From contig OZ005703.1 in the NCBI GenBank assembly GCA_963930775.1, positions 7,192,001 through 7,256,000 on the forward strand: a DNA stretch of 64,000 nucleotides, written 5' to 3'. The notes below the pieces were generated by a model, which ran no database searches, was not told the DNA's origin, and saw nothing but the letters and a program-made list of their open reading frames with translations. This document shows positions 47,617-60,400 of the stretch, piece after piece; the first letter of the stretch is position 1; each line of letters opens with the position of its first letter. The position numbers were made by a program, and so were the translations under genes. The DNA comes from Cliona cf. orientalis (taxonomy: Eukaryota; Porifera; Demospongiae; Clionaida; Clionaidae).

Positions 47617-50600
47617 TCATATGAGATCTTTAAAGTTAGCGTATGCATCAAATTCATTGAGATAATCAGCCACCACAGTGTGACACAGAACGTACTGGTC
47701 CTGAGGAATTAGAAAAATTTTGTTTCACTCCTATATTAATTTTATTGACGTTGTACTGTTTTAACATACCACATCAGGAACGAGCCCCGCCCTCTGTATG
47801 CGAGCAGACTTTATGCACTGGAAGAAATCGACCACTCCCTCAGTTTTCATTCTCTCCATTTGTGTATGGATGCAGATGAAAGCACCAGTACGACCAACAC
47901 CATCACTAATATATTTTTGTGTATGTGTATGTGTAGGTAGGTAGAGAGAGAGAGAGAGATAGGGGGAGGGAGAGGGGGCTAAAATAACATTCCATATCAC
48001 CTGCATGTACATGTAGGTTAATTCAGACTCACTTGCACATTACAGTGATGGCTTTATTTCCAGAGCCCATTTGTTTCTTGTTGACCAGCTCAATGATCTC
48101 CAAGAGCGAAGCCGATCTTTGTGGACCTCCATTCTTTGGCCAGCGAAGGTAGTGGAACAGCGTAACAGTCATTGTATCAAGTGTGTTGGCTCCTTTGACC
48201 TCTGAGATCTCCAAGTGCTTCACCACATAGTCAGGGGAGACTTGCTGTGATACGAATTTCACTTCAACCTTGCCATACATCACACAGCCTCCTTTACTGT
48301 CAGGTAGAAAATCAGGATATACCTACAGAATTAAAATATTAAAGTATTCCTGGGTATGACACTCTTGGTGCTAATTCAGTTACCTCTCCCTCCTCTGTCA
48401 TTTTGCAGAGCAGTACAATGGTAGTGCTCTTGTACTCCCAGATCATCTTCCAGAAGTCATTGACTGTATTTTCCATTGGTGCCTGAGTGGCTATGTAAGT
48501 GCCACGCTGCCTGTAGCCCTGTAGGATTAATAATTATCCGGATAAGTGAATATCATAGCATAATAATATTATACCACTTAGTAATTAAATTCATGAGTGA
48601 CAACCCAATTTGTACTTACATTGATGAAACTTGCATTGATGTAGTCCCGTCCAGAACCAATCTCTTCTCGAAGCATTACTCGATGACGATCATCTAATTA
48701 AAGTGAATTTCATGAGGCAATAATTTTTTTTTCTAGATGCATTCTATCAACTTACTTGGCTTTATGTGGGGATAGCGATTCTTTTCTGCATTGAATTTCA
48801 TGTTGGCCTGGGTGCAATCGAACACACATGGTGTTGGTGACACTTGATCGAGAATCTAGAAGCGAAAAAAAAAAAGCAAGTTAACTACGATTTTTTGGCT
48901 GTGTTCTCTCTCCTCACTTTGAATTGTTTGCTGTATCCATTCTCTCCATCTTTAACCTTGTTGAGTCGATTCATGATAATTCTGAAATTCGGTGCAGTGA
49001 TCTCTGTATTTCCAGTCAGGATTAGCTCATTTAGGACATCGTGAATGAAGTTGTACTGAGCCTAAAAGATAGTTATTCATGCAAGGTATTCACAGCCATG
49101 AAAGCAATGCATTTTATGTAAATATTGTAGTTATACGATGATGTACTGAAATTTTTACCTGTGTCTGGACCATGAGCACTCGCTGAGCTCTGAGCTGCTT
49201 GAGAAACTCAAAGATGTTGAGATTATCTTCCTCCTTCATTCTCTCCAACATGCTGTCCAAGACAATAAACGCCCCAGTTCTCCCCACCCCAGCACTGCAG
49301 TGCACCAGTAGAGGGCAGGGATCAGAGTATGGATGAATGGTACGAATGCGCCAGATAAAATTGATGAGCACAACTCCATTTTGTGGTACCCCATGGTCTG
49401 GCCAGCCAGTGAAGTGGAATTGAACCACTTCCAAACTGCTTGAACTGTCAGAGTTGCTACTACCCTCACATCCCTCAGATGGTTGTACCTATAATATAGG
49501 AGGGTTATGATGTAAGTACTTTTGCTATTCTGTCATACACATATGACGTGTATAGGCTTACACATGTGACTGTCATTTTTCGGACAGAGTATTCAGCAAA
49601 TGGTAGCATTGCTTTGAGTGTGATAGTGAGGTTGTGCCCTGGTTGGATGCTCTCACCAGCATTCACTGGCCAGTACTCCTCACACTTGGGCTATTAATAA
49701 AAGGGTATCAGATTCTGAGACTCATGCAGAGATAGTTGACATAATATGATCCCTAAACATGCTTACTCTTCCTTCAAAACATCTAGTCAGCATTGCGATA
49801 GTTGAAAATTTCTTTTCCCAAACCATCCGCCAGAAATCACCAACAGTATTTGGCAAAGGACCTAATTTAACATAAAATTTAATAATAATAATATTATGCT
49901 CTTTTCCTATGTAAACTGTCTGATTCTTGTAATACTCACCTTGAGCTGCTATGTAGGCATTTGGTTTATTGTAGCCCTGAAAGGAGAATACACTTGGCTG
50001 ATCAAGAGTATGATACTTAGCTTAGTAGCTATAGGTTGAGCCACGAGCCAGGCCTGTGCACACAGACTACAGATACTTACATCAAGATAGTTGGCATTGA
50101 TGTAATCTGACCCCTGTTCTCCCTCTATTTCTGTCAGTTTTACACGGGAACAATCGTCTAAAGTAAAAAGGTGGTGCAGTTGATGATGAAGAATTACAAA
50201 ATTAATGCATGGCTGCATGTGTATGAACTTACATGGTAAGATGTTGGCGAATCTGTTTTTGGGCATATTATGGGAAAGCTTAGCCTCTGATGTGCAGAAT
50301 TTTGGCAACCTGGAGAGTCTCTGTGTGCATGTGTTGTTATCACAACATCAAGCTGTGTATCGGTATGGATGTTTAGTTATTTGTCGGCTGTTATCTCACA
50401 AACTGACCATTTGTATCCGTAAACTCTATTTCCATGTGCAAAACATCTTCTGTTGCTTTCTATCCTCAATGCCATTACATTCAAGATTATAATCTTAACT
50501 TACTGTATATTCCGTTTCAAACAGCTTGTCTCTATTAGCATGCATTTGCTCGACGTAGGGGCAAAACTCTGACAATGGAATGGGTTTCATACATTCCCCA

Positions 50601-53563
50601 TCTGAAAATGTAATTAGGACCATAATGGAATTGCATAGTACCTCAATAAACTGACCAGTGAGTGTTGTATCAATAAAGCTATTTTCATTCTCTTCGTCTG
50701 CTTGAATTTCATCGCTTTCATTCAGCTCAATGCACTCTCCCTTATCAATATCTGGCTCTGGAGGGAGTTTAGTTGAGTCAATTGCTTCTATGGGTTCAGA
50801 AAACCTTCTAGTATGATGCAGTTGATTCTTCTGTTTTCTCTGGCCTCTGAATTATAATCAGACTTTATACTACAATCGTATTGCAATCATTTAATAATTA
50901 CCTTTTCATTAAAAAAACGACTAGGATAACTCCAACTGTAATTGTTACAATTAGCAGCATTCCACCCACTCCTGCTCCTCCAATGACTGCTGCACTCCCT
51001 TTAGAATCTGCTTCAGCAGTGTTACAACATGACACTGTTGTTGGTGATGAACTATCTTCATTCCTGGGCTCAGTGCCAGGGTGTGTTGAGTCTGGATCTG
51101 AAGCTTGGAAAAAGCTGGTTGTTGACATAATATTTTCACTATAGTAAACTGTAACATAAATGTGCTGACTAATGTTGTTAGAGTCAAGTATCTCACACCA
51201 GAATTCTCCAATTGGCGGTAAATTGTTACCAGTGTTTTTATGATGTAGGCGGACCGCTCCTGGATCACTGGTCATGTAAATATTATCATTTGTGTCAGTA
51301 CTAACATTTAACTCATTTGATTCATTGAAAAAATACCACCGTCCTATATTCCTAGTGTTATCACTTTCATTGAAGAACTGATAGAAATCAGTTAAACATA
51401 GTAACGCCTCAGCATGGTCCTCTCCAATCATTTCGAAGGAAATATTGCTAGTGTTGGAATAAGAAACTCCACATAAGGAAAAATAAACACCTGTATTGAA
51501 TGATAATAATATGACTACATAAAAAATTTATTGAGATGATCAATAAACTTAACCTGTTGAAATCTTGGTACTACCTGTGACAGGATCGCTAGCAGTGAGG
51601 TATGATACAGTTGATCTGACAGTAGCTGTACAGGTGTAATTTCCAGAGTGATTCCTCTCAAATGGGTGGAGCTGAGTGATGTATGTGATGTTCATATTCA
51701 TTGTTATCGATTCCCGACTTTGATCAAATGGAATTTGGTTTCTATGTATGTCTATGTCCACCATTAGCAATGAAAGATCAATATCCATGACTGCAGATAC
51801 ATTCAATTGTACACTACAAGTCAGATTAACATCTGATCCAATGGCCCTGGTAGGATTATTGCTGAACAGATTCACAGAAGCTGGAGCTGGAACTAAAATA
51901 AGTATAGTATGAAAGCAAATTTCTTATCAGCACCATGCATTCACTTGCTTTGCAAAGGCACTTCCATGCTTGCGATATAGCTATCATTGACGATGCAAGA
52001 ATATATTCCAGCATGAGATAGGTTGAGAGCTGTAATAGAGCAAGTTGGTGTCATTTCATGGAGGTTAGTATTACCCCTTTTCCAGCTGTAGGTGATACTT
52101 CGTCCACTTGCACTAATAGCATTGCAGAAAAGAGTATAATTTCGTCCCAAAACTGGAGTACCTGTTTCGTTGATAAAGACTGACAAATCTAACAGGGGAT
52201 TAGGTCATCTCAATAATAATATTATAATAATAATAATATTATAGCTAACCAGAGTTAACACAGACTGTCTGATTTATATTGCTTGCATCAGGCACTCTAC
52301 AACAGAGTGTGCTTAGTAAGGATATCAGCTCATTATCACGGAATAGTGTAACTCTGCCATTAGAATCTGGAATCACACTAAATTCCTGACTAAGTTCTGT
52401 GATAACACTACCGTTGGCTGAGTACCAATTTCCTTCAATTTCGGAACAGCATCCAAATTTGTCAGTATGACAGACCAGAGAGTGAGTATTCTGTGAGTCA
52501 GCTTGGGCAGTGCTGATTTCAGTGTACGTAATGTTACTACCATTGGGTAGAAACATTTCATCTAGAGAGAGATAGACACCTGTGATTTGTGCAATTAAAA
52601 TATTATTGCAATTAATGAGCATGTAAGAGTATACTGATGAGATGTTGTACTGTGGTCATAGATAACTTACTAACCAAATGTAAATCTTGTTTCATTTGAT
52701 AGCTCCTCTCTAGCGTAATACATGTGTTTAGTCGTAATTATTGCCGTGCAATTGTAGAATACAGACTTGGATGGGATAACAATTATTATGCTTTTGTATG
52801 TGGTATTTCCACATTGAAGAAAAGTATGAGAATCTGAGTTAAGATTTCTGTCCATGGCCACGTTATTGCATGATAAATTATTTGAACGTTTAAATATAGA
52901 TAGCTCATTGTCTGACAATAATATGTCATTGATGGGGGTGCCTTCATCTGGTAGAGCCCAATCAATACCCACTTTCAATTCGTCATCTTCAGAAAATTCC
53001 TGAGCGATTGGACTCAGCTTTACGGTACAAATTAACGCAACACTTGATTCAAAGAAACGGATAGGATTAGTTTCGTTACTAGTTATTGTTACCGTGTCTA
53101 TTACTGCATGAGGAAAGTATGATAATGATGATTATTAGCAATAGAGAAAATAGCTTACTTGGAAGTACAATGGGCCAATTACTGCTGATTCCAATAATTG
53201 TCTGAGTTGAATTCATCACTTGACAGGTGTAATTCCCAACATCAGATAAATGAAGTGAAGGAAATGAAAGGATCTTGTCAATTTTGTCTCTGAGAGGCAT
53301 TCCTTCATTATTCCATTGGTAGCTAGTGACATCAGTACGATCTGAGACATTACAGGTAAGGTTGTAGCTCTGTCCTGCCTCTAGACGTCCACCACTCTCC
53401 ACAATCACAACAGAAACTATTAGCAAAGACTACCAGTTTTATTGCTTGTGTGCATGCTTATAACAGGTTACTGATATAGAAAATTTAGTTTAGATGTTTT
53501 ACCTGTGTATTGGTCCCCAGCAGCTTGTAGTGCTAGAACAAGAAGAGTAACCAAGATCAGCAT
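47617..53563 (-). CDS. Receptor protein tyrosine phosphatase with Ig ectodomain (array copy 1)
   Basis: Signal peptide [16 protein letters not shown] at 53563. The ectodomain runs Ig (53157-53415), Ig (52672-53101), CC-type module (52250-52578), Ig (51946-52186), Ig (51553-51890), and CC-type module plus TM (50900-51490; [20 protein letters not shown]). A charged juxtamembrane exon ([17 protein letters not shown]) leads to D1, which is active ([24 protein letters not shown]; 49140-50580). D2 has [10 protein letters not shown] and, after splicing, [14 protein letters not shown]5R is kept, but the WPD Asp is Lys and the usual His-Cys is Met-Cys, so D2 is probably weak or inactive. It ends [11 protein letters not shown] at 47617. 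Extracellular exons are phase 1-1. The gene sits directly downstream (minus strand sense) of a decayed DSL area and upstream of DSL-like gene 3. Confidence 0.87.
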
Positions 53564-54060
53564 AGTGACGCTGGTGTACTAACTATTCTGACTGGTTTGC
53601 TACTTTTTGTACTCTCTTGACAGTTACAACTGAAGTATCGTTCAAGTATAGGACTCGCTGTTGTTAGCGATTTCAATTCACTGTTGTGAACAAAGTTGTT
53701 TGCTAAGTGCATTTGATACAAAAATAGATACGAGGAAGGAATTATAAACATAGATTGATGTTAGTAGACAACATATTATTATAGCCATAGTACATGCAGA
53801 ATTTGAAGAATACACGTGATCATGCTTTAAGTCCCAACATGCATATGGCTCCCAGCTGCCGGGAATTTTGAGTTTGGCCAATAGGTTGCATTATCATAGT
53901 GTGTATGTTGTGGATATGCATGTGCAGTGATATTACATTGTGCATGATATTATTAATTTCAGTTATTGTAACAATCTTTGATTTGGGATCTTATAACAAG
54001 CATGAGATCAACTGTTAATGGCATGTATACTATATTAATATAAAATATAATGATCTGCAA
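53564..54060. other. Intergenic, no gene seen
   Basis: AT-rich spacer upstream of the receptor PTP signal exon. No exon or repeat is recognised. Confidence 0.5.
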
Positions 54061-54086
54061 GCTAGGTTATTGTTGAGTGTTCAGAT

Positions 54087-54290
54087 GCACTCATAAACGT
54101 GTGTGTCACTTTGGAATTCCCCATTAATGTAGTGAGTAGCTCCTTCAGTTTCCTGGTTATTGGAAGTGACGCCTTCATAAGTGATATTATCAATGTTTTG
54201 GGTGTCAATTTATGTTTATGTTGTCATATCAACGTAGGCTTCACTTTCAGCATTTGTCCAGTGAGGTAGAGAAGACCAATTCCAGATCAA
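54087..54290 (-). pseudogene. Orphan cytoplasmic-tail exon of a DSL-like gene
   Basis: The minus strand reads NIDNITYEGVTSNNQETEGA and, after a short stretch, SDTHVYECI and a stop. An upstream piece reads NAESEAYVDMTT. The first part parallels the tail exon at 54869-55040 (TIDNIAYEGATFNNEKIEGN; SAVYESI). No matching ectodomain or TM exon lies with it, so it is a leftover of a lost duplicate. Confidence 0.6.
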
Positions 54291-54868
54291 CATAATGACA
54301 TCAGCGAAGTTTAACTTATGAGTATAATACACAGGCAAATCGATGAGTGGCCCTTATCTTTGCTAACTCTTGCTACTTCCTTGATAATTGATGGTCACAA
54401 CTGCATGCATCAGAATACTATCATGAGACTCGGTGTTTGTTACAATAATTATGACATGTCCGTTTTCTATTGAGGAAATTGCAAATACCGGAAGTGAATG
54501 GCCTGTAATCATTATGATGATTTATGCCGTTGTAGCGTAAACTTTTCATTACACTATGTTATGGTTGCTGCTGCATACTTCGAGTCCCAAATATGATGCT
54601 TGGATTTGGATTGTTTGGGAAAATCAAGTTTATTAATGATCCCTGGCATGTGTACTGATTATTATTTATCTTTCTAGTACTGCATATAACTATAAATTAT
54701 AAATTATGATCATGATACACAGGTATAATAATTATTAATAATATAAAGATCAAACTAATCCATTTATGGTATATCGTTAACATGTATACGAGTATGAAGC
54801 CAGTACTATATACTGTATACAATAATATAATTATATACTATAGCATGTGTACTAAAGCCTGCATGTAA

Positions 54869-55795
54869 TCAAACATAGTTTTTGTTTATGACAACTGACT
54901 GTTCAAACCTAATGCTTTCATAAACTGCTGAATCTTCATTGGATTTCCCTTTACACGTACTATGCTGCATATTTCCTTCAATTTTCTCGTTATTGAATGT
55001 AGCACCCTCATAAGCTATATTATCAATGGTCACGGTACATGCAGTATCTGTTATTTTTTATCTTTCTTCATCTCAAGAACTTCATTTGTGCTGAAAGGTA
55101 GAGCGTGATTCTTACCTATAGTACAGCATCATTAAATTAATTTGTGCCATATAGCATTATTATTAAATCCATTACCTTTCTTGTTCTTTTTTCTGATAAC
55201 TATGATTACCGTGGTCAATACTACCAGCATCAAGAGAAACAGAAACACCGATATTCCAATGGTTCCTCCTACCACAGCTTTCGTATCAAGAGCACTGCCA
55301 GATATTTGACCTTCACAGTTCCCTCCAGTGAAACTCGGATCACACTCACACCTGTGGCTGCCCCCTTCACTTATGCATTGACCATGCTCACTGCAGGTGA
55401 TGTTTAGACGATTGCATTCGTTGATCTGCACTTCACAATGTTCTCCAGTGTACTCGTCATCACATACACAAGTAAATGCGTTTGCACCATCCATGCTCGT
55501 GCACTGTCCATTTTTGCCACAGTCCCTTCCATAGCTGTCATCAATTTCGTGACAAAATTCTCCAGTAAAACCAGGGTCACAGGTGCACTCCTCAGTGCAA
55601 AACCGAGAGCAGTCTGGACTATAGTAGCTCTCTGCACACACCACTTTGAAGCTGAGGACAATACTTGACCCAGTACTAGTGTTAAAATGTACTGGCTTGG
55701 TCTCTACTCCCAGTGAAATGTTGTTGTAAATGTTGTATTCTACTTTTCCTACAAGATCATGATCACTAACTTCAAGATAAAACACAGCTCCCTAT
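54869..55795 (-). CDS. DSL-like EGF membrane protein, 3' part (gene 4)
   Basis: A large exon from about 55795 to 55175 starts GAVFYLEVSDHDLVG. It carries the C-terminal MNNL half, a short DSL (VVCAESYYSPDCSRFC), three EGF domains (ECTCDPGFTGEFC; CGKNGQCTSMDG; CSEHGQCISEGG) and a TM (ISVFLFLLMLVVLTTVIIVI) before a GTAATG donor. A tail exon near 54869-55040 (IDNIAYEGATFNNE, AVYESI) ends at 54869-54871. It differs from genes 1-3 in having the TM in the same exon as the EGFs. Its N-terminal exons are not next to it. The only candidates (56519-57130) belong to a broken gene-3-like copy, so it may use them or be an orphan. Confidence 0.65.
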
Positions 55796-56011
55796 ATAAA
55801 TTATAATATTATCTTTATGCCAATAGGAATAACAACAATACAGAATATACGTAATTATCCATTAAGTTTATTATGCCGTGCAGTATTGGCATTTTGATAA
55901 CCACCGCCTAAGGTTTAGCTGATGATTATCACTCAATATGCTGCCTAAACCTCAGGATTTAGTGATTTATACAATACAACAACAATTATTCACATACACG
56001 TTTCTACACAG

Positions 56012-57130
56012 CTACTGGTAAACTACAATGGCAAAGTCGTGCACTGCACGTGGGGTATGTGCTCTAATTCCATTATTGTGACTCACTGTCCATGGTTCTT
56101 GTACAGATATTGGATTTATGTTGCAGTAGGGACCATACCAATTCTCAGCGCACGTCACGTAGAAGCTTAGAGTTATGTTGGAGTATCCCATAGGTCCTGT
56201 GTACGTTTTGGGGAGTGTCTCTACTCCTAGTTGGATGTCTTTTACGGTCAGATTTACTTGAACCTCGTTTAGCAAATCATTTTGAGGCTCATTGAGATCT
56301 CTGTCAAACACTATTAGATTGATGTGTGCTCCCTGCATTAGATGTGTGTGTGTGTGCATGTGTGTATGCATGGCCAAGGTTTCAAATTTCATTTCTATTA
56401 TATCTACTCTATAGATGAAATTTCCATTCAAGCTTAGTGGAATGGGATGTATAGCTATGTCTATATGCATTTCCTTAATACCACACCTTGATATGGGAAA
56501 CTCTTGAGAGAAACTCTTGAGAGAAATCCAGTGTTGTTCTACCAGGGTCCACGTACTGATGACTATCTCGGCACTCCTTACTGCCACCACCAAACATTTG
56601 AACACAGTATTGGAAGAAAGTGTTGCATTCGTCACATACTCCACCGGGACGCTGGATATCACAGCAGTGATTATTTTCAGCCGAGCAGGTCGGGCACTGG
56701 TTAGTAGGATTGCTATAGTTGTGGATCCTGACACTCACTAGATAATCAGCGTCAACTATAGCAGCCTGGAAACACAAAAGTAATCAAGTAATGATAGCTT
56801 GGAAGTATCTTCAGGTGATAATCTGTCTCAGGGTGCCTGATACCATAGTACTAGAAATGTTTGCAGGTATAAATCTTTGTGATTTCTCAAAATTTCAGTA
56901 ATTTTCTCAACAATGCTATGTCTAGTACTACAGTATCTTACAAGGCTATCCAAGTTCTACAATAATCCATGTCTGCTCATACAGGCGCACCCTTGATTAT
57001 TAATTCAACAATGCAAAAGGCAGAGCCACTATCTATCTTAGAGAATCGATGATTGTGTAGTTAGCTAAGTACTAACCTGGTTGATGATGCTCACACTTGC
57101 ATACAGTAGTAGCCACTTGGGGATGTTCAT
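56012..57130 (-). pseudogene. Broken duplicate of DSL-like gene 3
   Basis: The signal exon (57076-57130; MNIPKWLLLYASVSIINQ) and most of the MNNL exon are intact and nearly identical to gene 3. A deletion joins LDFSQEF directly to sequence that is intron in gene 3, removing LLQPNPLAFRGADAW and the splice donor, with a small GAGAGAAACTCTT duplication at the join. The next exon (56105-56335) keeps the MNNL half as far as CAENWYGPYCNI, then turns into unrelated sequence and stops. No EGF or TM remains. Confidence 0.75.
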
Positions 57131-57468
57131 TTTCGACTGCTTCATGTATTAATGTAGAACTACAGTTACACACCATGCTTATAATAATATTTTTATTATC
57201 GTGGATGTGGTTTGGCTGCTAGTGAGGCCTGATCCATGCGTGTGGCTGTGAGAGCTTTACTTGGGCATACTAATTAGTTCTTTATGGATAGGAAACCTTG
57301 CATTCATCTTCCATGTTTGGATCGATTATGTAATGCATTATAACTTGTACATCTAGCATGTGTACACGTGATGATTACATTGAAGCATGCACTCCACCAG
57401 GTATAGCTATATATACAAATTATGTAATGCTAGCTATTGCGTAAAACTAAGCAATTTTTCAGTTTGTC
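57131..57468. other. Spacer, empty site of the foldback insertion
   Basis: Closely matches 46984-47616 except that the foldback insertion is missing. It holds no gene. Confidence 0.55.
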
Positions 57469-60400
57469 TCATATGAGGTCTTTGAAGTTAGCATATGCAT
57501 CAAAGTCATTGAGATAATCAGCCACCACAGTGTGACACAGAACGTACTGGTCCTGCATGAGGAATTAGAAAAATTTTGTTTCACTCCTATATGTATTCAT
57601 TGACATTCTACTGTTTTAACATACCACATCAGGAATGAGCCCCGCCCTCTGTATGCGAGCAGACTTGATGCACTGGAAGAAATCGACCACTCCCTCAGTT
57701 TTCATTCTCTCCATTTGTGTATGGATGCAGATGAAAGCACCAGTACGTCCAACACCATCACTATTAAATTTTTGTGTATGTGTAGGTAGAGAGAGAGAGA
57801 GATATGGGGAGGGAGAGGGGGCTAAAATAACATTCCATATCACCTGCATGTACATGTAGGTTAATTCAGACTCACTTGCACATGACAGTGATGGCTTTAT
57901 TTCCAGAGCCCATTTGTTTCTTGTTAACCAGCTCAATGATCTCCAAGAGTGAAGCCGATCTTTGTGGACTTCCATTCTTGGGCCAGCGTAGGTAGTGGAA
58001 CAGCGTAACAGTCATTGTATCAAGCGTGTCGGCTCCTTTGACCTCTGAGAGCTCCAAGTGCTTCACTATGTAGTCAGGGGAGACTTGCTGCGATACGAAT
58101 TTCACTTCAACCTTGCCATACATCACACAGCCTCCTTTACTGTCAGGTAGAAAATCAGGATATGCCTACAGAATTAAAATATTGTTAAATTTTTATCAGT
58201 CTTGCTGGATATGACACTCTTGGTGCTAATTTAGTCACCTCTCCTTCTTCTGTCATTTTGCAGAGCAGTACAATGGTGGTGCTCTTGTACTCCCAGATCA
58301 TCTTCCAGAAGTCATTGACTGTATTTTCCATTGGTACCTGAGTGGCAATGTAAGTGCCACGCTGCCTGTAACCCTGTAGGGATAATTATCCAGATAAGTG
58401 AATATCATAGCATAATATTATTATACCACTTAGTAATTAAATTCGTGAGTGACAACCCGGTTTGTACTTACATTGATGAAACTTGCATTGATGTAGTCCC
58501 GTCCAGAACCAATCTCTTCTCGAAGCATTACTCGATGACGATCATCTAATTAAAGTGAATTTCATGAGGCAATACTTTTTTTCTAGATGCATTCTATCAA
58601 CTTACTTGGCTTTATGTGGGGATAGCGATTCTTTTCTGCATTGAATTTCATGTTGGCCTGGGTGCAATCGAACACACATGGTGTTGGTGACACTTGATCG
58701 AGAATCTAGAAGCGAAAAAAAAAGCAAGTTAACTACGATTTTTTGGCTGTGTTCTCTCTCCTCACTTTGAATTGTTTGCTATATCCATTCTCTCCATCTT
58801 TAACCTTGTTGAGTCGATTCATGATAATTCTGAAATTCGGTGCAGTGATCTCTGTATTTCCAGTCAGGATTAGCTCATTTAGGACATCGTGAATGAAGTT
58901 GTACTGAGCCTAAAAGATAGTTAGTTATTCATGCAAGCCATAATCTAAAGCAATGCATTCTATGCAAATATTGTAGTTATACGAGGATGTACTGAAATTT
59001 TTACCTGTGTCTGGACCATGAGCACTCGCTGAGCTCTGAGCTGCTTGAGAAACTCAAATATGTTGAGATTATCTTCCTCCTTCATTCTTTCCAGCATGCT
59101 ATCCAGTACAATGAACGCCCCAGTCCTCCCCACCCCAGCACTGCAGTGCACCAGTAGAGGGCAGGGGTCAGAGTACGGATGAATGGTGCGAATGCGCCAG
59201 ATGAAATTGACAAGCACGACTCCATTTTGTGGTACCCCATGGTCTGGCCAACCAGTGAAGTGGAATTGAACCACTTCCAAACTGTTTGAACTGTCAGTGT
59301 TTCTACTGTCCTCACATACCTCAGATGGTTGTACCTATAATATAGGAGGGATATGATGTAAGTACTTTTGCTATTCTGTCATACATGTCATATTAAGGTG
59401 TATAGGCTTACACATGTGACTGTCATTTTTCGGACAGAGTATTCAGCAAATGGTAGCATTGCTTTGAGTGTGATAGTGAGGTTGTGCCCTGGTTGGATGC
59501 TCTCACCAGCATTCACTGGCCAGTATTCCTCACACTTGGGCTATATTGACAAAAGGGTATCAGATTCTGAGACTCATGCAGAGATAGTTGACATAATATG
59601 ATCCTTAAACATGCTTACTCTTCCTTCAAAACATCTAGTCAGCATTGCAATAGTTGAAAGTTTCTTTTCCCAAACCATCCGCCAGAAATCACTAACAGTA
59701 TTTGGCAAAGGACCTAATTTAACATGAAATTTAATAATATTATGCTCTTTTCCTATGTAAACTGTCTGATTCTTGTAATACTCACCTTGAGCTGCTATGT
59801 AGGCATTTGGCTTATTGTAGCCCTGGAAGGAGAATACACTCGGCTGATCAAGAGTATGATACTTAGCTAGTAGCTATAGGTTGAGCCACGAGCCAGGCCC
59901 GTACACACAGACTAAAAATACTTACATCAAGATAGTTGGCGTTGATGTAATCTGACCCCTGTTCTCCCTCTATTTCTGTCAGTTTTACACGGGAACAATC
60001 GTCTAAAATAAAAAGGTGGTGCAGTTGATGATTAAGGGTTACAAAATTAATGCATGGCTGCATGTGTACGAACTTACATGGTAAGATGTTGGCGAATCTG
60101 TTTTTGTGCATGTTGTGGGAAAGCTTAGCCTCTGATGTGCAGAATTTTGGCAACCTGGAGAGTCTCTGTGTGCATGTGTTGTTATCACAACATCAAGCTG
60201 TGTATCGGTATGGATGTTTGGTTATTGTATCGGCTGTTATCTCATAAACTGACCATTTGTATCTGTAAACTCTATTTCCATGTGAAAAACATTTTCAGTT
60301 GCTTTCAATCGTCAATGCCATTACATTCAAAACTATACTTACTCATAACTCACTGTATATTCCATTTCGAACAGCTTGTCTCTATCAGCATGCATTTGTT

